Assembly: GCA_036397995.1 (NCBI GenBank)
Contig: DASWHX010000165.1
Span: forward strand, 1-24,797
Origin: DASWHX01 sp036397995
GTDB lineage: Bacteria > Bacteroidota > Bacteroidia > Cytophagales > Cyclobacteriaceae
Reading direction: 5' to 3'
DNA: 24,797 nt
Positions 15,791-22,460 of this stretch are shown here, in pieces (position 1 is the stretch's first letter; each line of letters begins with the position of its first letter). The notes below the pieces were generated by a model. The model was not told the DNA's origin, made no database searches, and was given only the letters and a program-made list of their open reading frames with translations. The translations under genes were made by a program, and so were the position numbers.

Positions 15791-17230
15791 ATGAAAAATA
15801 TATTTAAGTCATCAATAGCTTTTACGCTGATCTTATTCATGTCGTGTGAAGAAAAGATCACCGAACTAAGTAATGATCCTAATGTCTCCGCGATTGCTAA
15901 CGATTCTGAGGTACTAACAAGTGCCATTGGATATATGGGTGCAATTCAGGATGTAGACCTTAACCAGGGATCATTTTTGTGGGCACAATACTATACGTGG
16001 GGAATAGGCGTATCAATTGGTAATCAAGAGAGGTATGTGGCGCAGCCTGATGACAGAAATGGATACTGGCAAAGAGCATATGCCAACTGTTTGGCTGACC
16101 TTAATTATTTAAGAAGCAGTGAAAGCGCAGCATATAGAGGAGTCGCGGGCATTTTGACTGCCTATGTTTTTCAGGGTCTGGTTGATCACTTTGGTGATGT
16201 TCCCTACTCTGAAGCTCTACAAGGAGAGAATGGAGTTCTGACTCCTGCTTTCGATTCAGCTCCGACAATTTACGTTTCCTTGGTGAGCTCGATTGATTCT
16301 GCCATGGATGAACTGGCATTAGCTACCAATGATATTGGAGATGATGATCTTGTTTATGGCGGCGATCTTAATCAATGGGTGAAGTTTGCAAACTCGCTTA
16401 AGCTAAGATTGTTGATGAGAACTTCTGAAGTTGATGCAAAAGGTTCAGAGATAACTACACTTGTCAGTTCCGGAACATTTTTAGAGTCATCAGCAGACAT
16501 TGCTCAGATTTCTTGGTCTGGAACCACTGGAAATTCGAATCCAATGTGGTCTGTGCAAATGAATGGGGTGGGCGACTTTTACTTTGCAAGTAATGCCATG
16601 GTCAACTTGCTAAATAGTCTAAATGATCCACGATTAACCACTTTCTATGCCGCTGCCACAACGGGTGCATTTAATGGTCAGATTCGAGGAATTAATCAGG
16701 GAACCATAGATGATGAACCATTTACAGCTCCTGCAACTGATTATAGTGGTTCTTCTGCTTATGCCAATGGTGCTACGGCTCCTACAGTTTTGATGAGCCC
16801 TTGGGAAGTTTGGTTCCTTAGAACTGAAGCAGCAGCCAGATACGGTACCGCTGATAATGAGGCGACAGCCTTTGCAAATGCAGTTCAGGCGAATTTTGAT
16901 TATATGGGTATTGCAGGTGGTGCGGCTTACATTACCTCTCTCAGCTATTCTACTACAGATCCTTTGAATGATAGATTAAATACGATTGGTATTCAAAAAT
17001 GGATTTCCATGAATGGAACCCAGGAAGATGAAGGATGGATCGAAACGAGAAGATTTGATCGACCGGGTGATCGAATTTTCACTAGTGGAATATTCCAAAA
17101 TCCTCCATTGTCTGTTTTAGCGGCTGGAACTTTCCCTGCTTCCTGGTTGTATCCGGCCACAGAGAGAAGCTATAACCCAAAGGCTCCTGGTCAGAGGGCT
17201 ATAACCGATCAATTATTTTGGGATAACTAA
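15791..17230 (+). CDS. SusD/RagB-family outer-membrane lipoprotein (SusD-like_2 type)
   Basis: Surface lipoprotein that caps the SusC barrel and binds the nutrient. It has 479 residues and starts 22 bases after the susC stop. The signal peptide ends in the lipobox LFMSC with Cys at about residue 19, followed by acidic residues (EEKITELSNDPN) that favour surface export in Bacteroidota. The sequence resembles the SusD-like_2 group rather than classical SusD: SNDPNVSAIANDSEVLTSAI at the front, the tetratricopeptide-like helices YWQRAYANCLADLNYLRSSE and GVAGILTAYVFQGLVDHFGD, and DVPYSEALQGENGVLTPAFD. The C-terminal part (RRFDRPGDRIF and SWLYPATERSYNP) is also typical. This group is often linked to peptide or mixed substrates, but that is only a tendency. 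Confidence 0.95.
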   Translation: MKNIFKSSIAFTLILFMSCEEKITELSNDPNVSAIANDSEVLTSAIGYMGAIQDVDLNQGSFLWAQYYTWGIGVSIGNQERYVAQPDDRNGYWQRAYANCLADLNYLRSSESAAYRGVAGILTAYVFQGLVDHFGDVPYSEALQGENGVLTPAFDSAPTIYVSLVSSIDSAMDELALATNDIGDDDLVYGGDLNQWVKFANSLKLRLLMRTSEVDAKGSEITTLVSSGTFLESSADIAQISWSGTTGNSNPMWSVQMNGVGDFYFASNAMVNLLNSLNDPRLTTFYAAATTGAFNGQIRGINQGTIDDEPFTAPATDYSGSSAYANGATAPTVLMSPWEVWFLRTEAAARYGTADNEATAFANAVQANFDYMGIAGGAAYITSLSYSTTDPLNDRLNTIGIQKWISMNGTQEDEGWIETRRFDRPGDRIFTSGIFQNPPLSVLAAGTFPASWLYPATERSYNPKAPGQRAITDQLFWDN

Positions 17231-17242
17231 AAATTAAAAAAT

Positions 17243-17983
17243 ATGAAATATTATATATTATTAATAATTGCGCTTGTTGCCTTTTCTTCATGTAAGGAAT
17301 ATGAGAATAGTGCAGAGCCATCTTCCGTAACATATTTGCCTTTGATTGAAATTCAGGGTGAACCTGAAATTGATTTGGAATGTAATGTGGGCGGATATAC
17401 AGATGAAGGCGCTGTAGCAACCGAAGGAGGAACTTCGATTGAACTAACTACCTCAGTCATTGGGGTCTATTTCGAAGGAACGGCCGTAAACATTCCGGAT
17501 TTATACCATATTACATATTCAGCTGAAAATGTGGATGGTATCCCGGGTGCAGAGACTAGAAGTGTAACCTGGCCAGCATGTAATAGTGATCTGGTAACTG
17601 GTATTGAGGGAATGTATACTGCTGCGGTATTCAGAACTGCTACTTCTGGAGCTACAGTAGATTATTCTGATGCAGAACACGGGCCATATTGGGTTGTGGA
17701 TCTTGGTGGAGGACAATATGGATTTTCTTGTGTGATAGGTCAATTCTATGAATATGGATCTGATTACGGTTATGGCCCTGCTTATGCCGGTACCGGGTTT
17801 GTAGTAACAGCAAATGATATATCAACAAACGACTTCACTATTACAGCAACTAATGGCGTTGGAGCATTTGGAAGGGATATTGAAGTTACCGATTTTACGG
17901 TAGACAGTAGTGCCGGAACTATCAGTTGGACCGCTACATGGTCTGCTGGATATGAATTTGATGTAGTTCTTACTCAGAATTAG
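17243..17983 (+). CDS. Surface lipoprotein of a SusC/SusD operon, DUF5012/BT_2262-like
   Basis: A 246-residue lipoprotein, third gene of the operon, starting 12 bases after susD. The signal peptide MKYYILLIIALVAFSSC ends in a lipobox with Cys at residue 17, followed by KEYENSAE. An N-terminal beta domain (about residues 30-105, YLPLIEIQGEPEIDLE to LYHITYSAENVDG) looks like the Ig-like segment of DUF5012 proteins. After GIEGMYTAAVFRTATSG comes a Tyr/Gly-rich centre (QFYEYGSDYGYGPAY) that could bind a ligand by aromatic stacking, and the end (ISWTATWSAGYEFDVVLTQ) is beta-sheet. Such proteins in Sus-like loci are surface glycan or protein binders. That it belongs to the operon is clear from spacing and the terminator right after it; the ligand is unknown. 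Confidence 0.8.
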   Translation: MKYYILLIIALVAFSSCKEYENSAEPSSVTYLPLIEIQGEPEIDLECNVGGYTDEGAVATEGGTSIELTTSVIGVYFEGTAVNIPDLYHITYSAENVDGIPGAETRSVTWPACNSDLVTGIEGMYTAAVFRTATSGATVDYSDAEHGPYWVVDLGGGQYGFSCVIGQFYEYGSDYGYGPAYAGTGFVVTANDISTNDFTITATNGVGAFGRDIEVTDFTVDSSAGTISWTATWSAGYEFDVVLTQN

Positions 17984-18009
17984 TCATTTATATTCGATAT
18001 AGTGAAAGT

Positions 18010-18039
18010 AAGGTGTCTCGAAAGAGACACCTTCTTTTT
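18010..18039 (+). terminator. Rho-independent terminator of the SusC/SusD operon
   Basis: Perfect 10-bp stem AAGGTGTCTC / GAGACACCTT closed by a GAAA tetraloop and followed by CTTTTT, 26 bases after the last lipoprotein stop codon. Confidence 0.95.
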
Positions 18040-18299
18040 AGTGTGTCAGGCATGTCTTAATCAGTGCCTCATTTTCCCAAAGGGACAGGCGTTTCTATTA
18101 ATCAGGTAATGAAATAACATTACCTTGAAGCTTTAATCCTTACATTTTTCTTCGCAACTTATGAACAGCCCCGGTTTATTTTGCTAGGATGTAGAAATAG
18201 GCGGAAAGGATCTGGTGGTTTGAAAGCCTCGGGTTAGTTTCAAAACCAAAATCAGCCTAATCCCTTATACATACGAATTTTAAACAATACATATTATAT
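18040..18299. other. Gene-free stretch with a short inverted repeat
   Basis: No reading frame in this 260-base stretch resembles a protein. The only structure I see is an 8-bp inverted repeat, AGGTAATG (18104-18111) and CATTACCT (18118-18125), with a 6-base loop and no T run. It leads into the decayed region that begins with the hairpin at 18300. Confidence 0.3.
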
Positions 18300-18329
18300 C
18301 AAAAAAGGCTGGGAATACCACCTTTTTTG
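18300..18329 (-). terminator. Terminator-like hairpin at the end of the decayed toxin region
   Basis: CAAAAAAGG (18300-18308) pairs with CCTTTTTTG (18321-18329), with an inner TGG/CCA stem and one bulged base. It occupies the same place relative to the rpoD-end copy as the terminator at 19163 does to true rpoD, so it is probably a diverged duplicate of it. Confidence 0.65.
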
Positions 18330-18330
18330 A

Positions 18331-18394
18331 TTATCTATAATTCCAAATCTTTATCCCAAATATTCAGCAAGTAACTTGCTTCGTGAGCTGTGAC
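18331..18394 (-). repeat. Copy of the rpoD 3' end (direct repeat, left copy)
   Basis: Read on the minus strand this segment ends a frame HSSRSKLLAEYLG followed by TAA, the same as the last 13 residues of rpoD, and similarity continues past the stop into the terminator. It aligns with 19192-19258 with only a few mismatches and a 3-base gap. Beyond 18394 similarity falls sharply, though an out-of-frame TLRRL shows it once reached further into region 4.2. Confidence 0.85.
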
Positions 18395-18451
18395 CAGCCT
18401 TCGCAAAGTTCTCTTTCTCCCTGGATAATTTTTATTGACGCTAATGTGTGT

Positions 18452-18737
18452 TTACAATTTAAGCAGTCGGGTAGAATGGTGAACTGTTAAAATATCTATC
18501 CGGTCGTCCTTTGAGTCCAAGTAAATTATTCGGTAATTACCCAATAAGACCTCCCTGATTTCCAGATTATTAAGTTCGCGTACGATTCTTCCTGAATTTG
18601 GGAAATTTGCTAATCGCCTGGCTCTTTCACGAATCCGAGTTATCTGAAACCTGGCATATTAGTTGAATCCTGAGCTATGAACTCTGCAATCGAGATTAGA
18701 TCATCTTGGCTTGAAGTGTTCAATTTAGCTTAGCCAT
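18452..18737 (-). pseudogene. Decayed ParE/RelE-type toxin gene
   Basis: Remains of a toxin of the type II ParE/RelE fold, whose intact members block gyrase or cleave mRNA. Read from ATG at 18737, codon 6 is TGA where a Trp is expected (MAKLN-stop-TLQAK). Two single-base losses then shift frame: one after TLQAK, before DDLISIAEFIAQDST, and one before YARFQITRIRERARRL. Joining the frames gives a 95-residue protein that continues FPNSGRIVRELNNLEIRE, GNYRIIYL and DILTVHHSTRLL, all in the correct family order. The measured length (286 bases) is two short of a whole number of codons for 95 residues plus stop, as expected. Its start overlaps the antitoxin end by 13 bases, as in live modules. Whether the host's own copy lives elsewhere is unknown. 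Confidence 0.87.
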
Positions 18738-18908
18738 TCAGGAAGTTCCCGGTCAAGTACCTCGTCCGAAATTACTTCATTAGTCTCTGACTGAGCTAAT
18801 CCCTTTTCTATCTTTCTCAAGCAATATAAGTTCGTCAATCACTTCATCAATAGAAAATTTGCCAGGAAGTTGATTTATTGCACTTATAACTTGTTCTTTT
18901 GTTAGCAT
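18725..18908 (-). pseudogene. Frameshifted antitoxin gene of the ParE-type module
   Basis: Upstream partner of the dead toxin. From ATG at 18908 it reads MLTKEQVISAINQLPGKFSI, then DEVIDELILLEK, then shifts through one extra base (the G in GAGAAAGATAG on the minus strand) and stops early. Skipping that base restores IEKGLAQSETNEVISDEVLD and RELPEWLS to a stop at 18725, a 60-residue protein with the usual antitoxin layout: an N-terminal dimerisation part, an acidic linker and a short C-terminal toxin-binding tail. The 184-base length equals 61 codons plus one base. The frame overlap with the toxin start supports a former operon. Confidence 0.83.
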
Positions 18909-18911
18909 AAT

Positions 18912-19157
18912 CTAAGATAATGGAAGTAAATATGATGCCCAAATAGTGTGCCATGCTTCACAGTGATTGCAAAGCCATAAGCGAACGGGAGTTTTAGCAA
19001 ATAAAAATTCCTGAGTGTCAATTTTTTCTTTACACCTAACGAATTTTGCAGCAAACTTTCTTTGACTGCGCAAGGGTCTGAATCTTTTGAAATGTAATTG
19101 TGAATTGTTTCGAGATCGGCAATTGCGCCTTGAATTGAGAAATATTGGCATATTCAT
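18912..19157 (-). CDS. Small open frame upstream of the antitoxin, doubtful or degraded
   Basis: An 82-codon frame from ATG at 19157 stops three bases before the antitoxin ATG, which would be a normal operon spacing. Its C-terminal part (RCKEKIDTQEFLFAKTPVRL then WLCNHCEAWH) has the Cys...Cys-x2-Cys-x2-Trp-His layout of small zinc-ribbon-like proteins common in Bacteroidota. Its N-terminal part (RRNCRSRNNSQ) is unconvincing as protein. A second frame in the same DNA reads GAIADLETIHNYISKDSD, which resembles the front of another ParE toxin. Most likely this is a further decayed gene, perhaps a fusion of two remnants by frameshift. I would not treat it as functional. Confidence 0.3.
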   Translation of the reverse strand: MNMPIFLNSRRNCRSRNNSQLHFKRFRPLRSQRKFAAKFVRCKEKIDTQEFLFAKTPVRLWLCNHCEAWHTIWASYLLPLS

Positions 19158-19162
19158 AATAA

Positions 19163-19189
19163 AAAAAGGCCGGTAAAACCGGCCTTTTT
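19163..19189 (-). terminator. Rho-independent terminator of rpoD
   Basis: AAAAAGGCCGGT (19163-19174) and ACCGGCCTTTTT (19178-19189) form a perfect 12-bp stem with a 3-base loop. Read on the minus strand it is followed by a T run, 26 bases past the rpoD stop codon. It also reads as a terminator on the plus strand. Confidence 0.93.
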
Positions 19190-19191
19190 GC

Positions 19192-19258
19192 TTATCCATA
19201 ATTATTCCAAATCTTTATCCCAAATACTCCGCAAGTAACTTGCTTCGTGAGCTGTGAC
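19192..19258 (-). repeat. rpoD 3' end (direct repeat, right copy)
   Basis: The last codons of rpoD (HSSRSKLLAEYLG), its stop and the spacer to the terminator. It is repeated in the same orientation at 18331-18394, about 860 bases away. The interval between the copies holds the dead toxin-antitoxin genes. Confidence 0.85.
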
Positions 19259-20081
19259 GTAATCTGCGTAATGCTTTCTCTTTGATTTGACGAACACGCT
19301 CACGGGTCAAACCGAGAATTTCACTAATCTGTTCTAATGACATCGGGTTTTCTTCTCCAATACCAAAAAACATCTTAATAATCTGAGATTCTCTTTCTGT
19401 TAGCGTTGATAATGCCCGCTCGGTTTCAATACTCAAAGAATCCTTATAGGTAATCTTTTCGTCCGTTCTTTCCATACTGTCATCCACGAGCACATCCAGT
19501 AAACTGCTATCTTCCCCTTCTTCAAAAGGAGTATCTACTGACAACTGACGAGTGGTGATTCTCATTGTATTCTTGATATCATCCTCAGCCATATCAAGCA
19601 GATTAGCTAATTCTTCTTCAGTCGGCATTCTTTCCAGTCTTTGCTCCAATACAGAAGCAGCCTGGCTAATCTTACTGATTGTGCCCACCTTATTCAAAGG
19701 CAGACGTACCAATCGTGATTGCTCAGCTAGTGCCTGCATAATTGACTGTCGAATCCACCATACCGCGTAAGAGATAAATTTGAATCCACGGGTATGGTCA
19801 AATTTCTGAGCAGCTTTTATTAAACCCAAATTACCTTCATTAATAAGGTCATTTAAGGTAAGATTCCTGTTTTGATATTGCTTTGCTACCGAAACCACAA
19901 ACCTTAGGTTTGCTTTAACCAGTTTTTCGAGAGCAGCTTCATCTCCTTCCTGAATCCTTTTGGCAAAAGTAACCTCCTCTTCAATAGTGAGTAGATCGAC
20001 CTTGTTCACCTCCTGAAAATACTTCTCCAGGGATTGGTTTTCCCTGTTTGTAATGTTTTGTGTAATCTTTAATTGTCTCAT
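19215..20081 (-). CDS. rpoD: Primary RNA polymerase sigma factor (RpoD/SigA)
   Basis: Housekeeping sigma factor that directs RNA polymerase to the TTTG/TAnnTTTG promoters seen across this window. At 288 residues it has the short form usual for Bacteroidota, with no region 1.1 and no non-conserved insert. Region 1.2 starts with NQSLEKYFQEVNKVDLLTIE; region 2 holds LVKANLRFVVSVAKQY, DLINEGNLGLIKAAQKFD and the -10 binding helix FKFISYAVWWIRQSIMQAL; region 3 spans about 134-207 with RMPTEEELANLLDM; region 4 carries LTERESQIIKMFFGI and the -35 reading helix LGLTRERVRQIKEKALRRLR. The start at 20081 is preceded by GGGAG at a normal distance and by a strong promoter. Divergent from the oad operon. 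The 3' end is duplicated about 860 bases downstream; the gene itself looks intact. Confidence 0.98.
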   Translation of the reverse strand: MRQLKITQNITNRENQSLEKYFQEVNKVDLLTIEEEVTFAKRIQEGDEAALEKLVKANLRFVVSVAKQYQNRNLTLNDLINEGNLGLIKAAQKFDHTRGFKFISYAVWWIRQSIMQALAEQSRLVRLPLNKVGTISKISQAASVLEQRLERMPTEEELANLLDMAEDDIKNTMRITTRQLSVDTPFEEGEDSSLLDVLVDDSMERTDEKITYKDSLSIETERALSTLTERESQIIKMFFGIGEENPMSLEQISEILGLTRERVRQIKEKALRRLRHSSRSKLLAEYLG

Positions 20082-20150
20082 AATTTATTTTACTCCCTAT
20101 ACTAAAATCTCCAAATTCCTCCTCACCTTAAATCCCCTTAAAAACGGATG

Positions 20151-20181
20151 CAAAGGTAGCTAAAAGAATAACGCAAGTCAA
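20151..20181 (-). promoter_or_regulatory. rpoD promoter, Bacteroidota consensus
   Basis: Minus strand: TTG at 20181-20179, a 20-bp spacer, and TACCTTTG at 20158-20151, an exact TAnnTTTG. Transcription would start near 20146, giving a leader of about 64 bases that includes two purine-rich segments (GGTGAGGAGG and GGGAG) before the ATG. Confidence 0.85.
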
Positions 20182-20332
20182 GTAATAATGTTTTGTAATC
20201 AGGTAAATAAAGTAATGAAAATATCCCTGAATTTGCTAAAAAAAGCTGGTTTTCCCAAGAATAATCCAATTCCTATTTATATATACGTTTTTTAGCATTC
20301 TGTGTTAAATTTACAATCGATTAAAACACTAA

Positions 20333-20611
20333 ATGCCCTCCTCACTTAATACGGCTATTACTTTAATGGTAATTGGGATGACCACGGTTTTTTTTATTTT
20401 GGCCCTGGTAGTTGGATCTGGTAAAACCTTAATTCTCTTCGTAAATAGATTTTTTCCGGCTGAAAAAGTTAGCCCGATTCCGGTATTCATAGAAAAAAGC
20501 ACCATTTCCAAAACTAAGATGGCAGTTATAATTGCGGTGGTGGAAAAGATTACAAAAGGGGAAGGACAGATTTTAGATATAAAAAAGTTAAATAATGGGC
20601 CGAAAAATTAG
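20333..20611 (+). CDS. oadG: Oxaloacetate decarboxylase gamma subunit (OadG family)
   Basis: A 92-residue membrane subunit that, in known sodium-pumping decarboxylases, holds the alpha and beta subunits together. One membrane helix lies near the N terminus (about residues 7-30, ITLMVIGMTTVFFILALVVG), with the family's typical VIGMTTVF, followed by a cytosolic tail (about 35-92) rich in Lys. Residues such as AVIIAVVEKITKGEG in the tail match the OadG pattern in which a short second segment follows the linker. The family is poorly conserved, so most of the support comes from its place directly before oadA, which it overlaps by 17 bases. A weak -7-like box (TAAATTTA, 20306-20313) lies just upstream with no -33 partner. 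Confidence 0.82.
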   Translation: MPSSLNTAITLMVIGMTTVFFILALVVGSGKTLILFVNRFFPAEKVSPIPVFIEKSTISKTKMAVIIAVVEKITKGEGQILDIKKLNNGPKN

Positions 20612-22457
20612 GTATTGCCTTGTGTATAGGGATATGTGGCAGTCGTCCGGGAAGTATATGCCAAGGGCTGATCAATTAGTGCGAGTGGCAGGTCCCATCA
20701 TTGATATGGGCTGCTTCGCGAGGGTAGAAACAAATGGAGGTGGATTTGAACAAATAAATCTTTTATTCGGTGAAAACCCAAACACCGCTCTTCGTCAGTG
20801 GACGAAATCCTTCAATGAAGTAGGTATACAAACTCAAATGCTGGAGCGGGGATTAAATGGAATAAGAATGTATCCGGTTCCTGCAGATGTGCGAAGAATG
20901 ATGTTCCACCTGAAAAAGAAACAAGGTACTGATATTGCTCGTTCTTTCGATGGATTAAATGATGTGCAAAATCTCGAACTCTCAGTTAGGTATGCATTAG
21001 AGGGTGGGATGATTCCTCAGGGCGCCCTTTGCATTACTCATTCAAAAGTTCATACTATCGAATATTATCTTAAGATGGCCGACGACCTGATTGAAATGGG
21101 AGCAACAGAGATTGGCATTAAAGATATGGCTGGTGTCGGAAGGCCGGTTTCATTGGGAAGAATTGTAAAAGGAATTAAAGATCGACATCCCAAAATCCTG
21201 GTTCAGTTTCACTGTCATTCAGGTCCAGGATTTTCTGTGGCCTCAACTCTCCAGGCCGTGGATGCTGGTGCCGACATCGTAGATGTAGCGATGGAACCTG
21301 TTTCATGGGGAACGGGTCATGCAGATTTGCTTACCATCCACGCTATGCTCGAAGATGCCGGGTATGAAGTTCCCAAAATCAACATGAATGCCTATATGAA
21401 AGTCAGAAGCCTGACGCAAGAATTTATTGATGATTTCCTTGGTTACTATATGAGTCCCAAAAACAGACTTATGAACTCTCTTTTAATAGGATCGGGGTTA
21501 CCAGGCGGAATGATGGGAAGTTTGATGGCTGATTTAGAATTAAACCTTGAAAGTGTAAACAAATACCTTACGAAGAGTGGCGAACTACAACTTACTCAAG
21601 ACGACTTACTCATTAAACTGTTTGATGAGGTTGAGTACATCTGGCCAAAATTAGGATATCCGCCATTAGTAACTCCCTATAGCCAGTATGTGAAAAATGT
21701 TGCCCTTATGAATGTTATCCAATTAATAAAGGGTAGAGAGAGATGGTCGATGGTATCTGACAATACCTGGGATATGATATTGGGAAGAAATGGAAAATTA
21801 CCCGGTCCGGTGGATCCGGCCCTGGTTGAACTGGCTACCTCTCAAGGGAAAGAAGTTTTTAATGGCGTTCCTCAGGATTTGTATCCGGACAATCTCGACT
21901 TATTCAGAGCGGAAATGAAGCAAAATTCCTGGGATTTAGGCCAGGATGAAGAAGAGTTGTTCGAATTAGCCATGCACCCCGAGCAATACCGAGCTTATAA
22001 ATCAGGGAAAGCAAAAGAAGCTTTTCACCAAGATCTCAAGGAAAAGAAACAAGAAAAGTTGGTTCCGGTTACGAAAGGAGAGGTTGCGGTAAAAACAGAT
22101 TTGCCAAGAACATTGGATATCGAAGTAAACGGTGAAAAGTTCCAGGTGAAAATTGGTTATCCTAATGTCGGTGCTACACCAATTTCTTCAGAAAATGGAT
22201 CTGCCGGTCATGCCGATCTACAGAATCTTAGAGAGATTACAGCTCCAATTGAGGGAACCTTTATGCTAACCAAAGATTCGGCGGAGAGGCCAATTAAAGT
22301 TGGAGATATTATTAAGAAGGGAGATCTGATTGGCTACATTGAATCGATGAAAGTATATAATGCTATCACTGCTGATAAGAATGGGGAAGTGGTTGAGATT
22401 TGTTCAAGAAACGGTGATCAGGTGATTGAAGACGAGGTTCTAATCCGAATTGCATAA
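20595..22457 (+). CDS. oadA: Oxaloacetate decarboxylase alpha subunit with biotin carrier domain (divergent Bacteroidota form)
   Basis: Cytosolic carboxyltransferase subunit that takes the carboxyl group from oxaloacetate (giving pyruvate) and passes it to its own biotin, for release at the beta subunit. The 620 residues form a carboxyltransferase barrel (about 5-290), a conserved helical domain (about 290-480, with DEVEYIWPKLGYPPLVTPYS) and a C-terminal biotinyl domain. Metal-site residues remain: Asp13 in YRDMWQSS, Lys176 in GIKDMAGVGRP (the carbamylated Lys of the family) and the pair His206/His208 in QFHCHSGPG. The biotin Lys is Lys586 in ESMKVYN, 34 residues from the end. The usual RDGHQSLxATR is replaced by RDMWQSSGKYMPRADQ, a variant I recall from other Bacteroidota. 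No biotin carboxylase domain is present, which excludes pyruvate carboxylase. Confidence 0.92.
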   Translation: MGRKIRYCLVYRDMWQSSGKYMPRADQLVRVAGPIIDMGCFARVETNGGGFEQINLLFGENPNTALRQWTKSFNEVGIQTQMLERGLNGIRMYPVPADVRRMMFHLKKKQGTDIARSFDGLNDVQNLELSVRYALEGGMIPQGALCITHSKVHTIEYYLKMADDLIEMGATEIGIKDMAGVGRPVSLGRIVKGIKDRHPKILVQFHCHSGPGFSVASTLQAVDAGADIVDVAMEPVSWGTGHADLLTIHAMLEDAGYEVPKINMNAYMKVRSLTQEFIDDFLGYYMSPKNRLMNSLLIGSGLPGGMMGSLMADLELNLESVNKYLTKSGELQLTQDDLLIKLFDEVEYIWPKLGYPPLVTPYSQYVKNVALMNVIQLIKGRERWSMVSDNTWDMILGRNGKLPGPVDPALVELATSQGKEVFNGVPQDLYPDNLDLFRAEMKQNSWDLGQDEEELFELAMHPEQYRAYKSGKAKEAFHQDLKEKKQEKLVPVTKGEVAVKTDLPRTLDIEVNGEKFQVKIGYPNVGATPISSENGSAGHADLQNLREITAPIEGTFMLTKDSAERPIKVGDIIKKGDLIGYIESMKVYNAITADKNGEVVEICSRNGDQVIEDEVLIRIA

Positions 22458-22460
22458 TCC

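Noticed and set aside
20595..22457. Pyruvate carboxylase or its B subunit
   Set aside because: No biotin carboxylase domain is present and the gene is directly followed by a sodium-translocating beta subunit.
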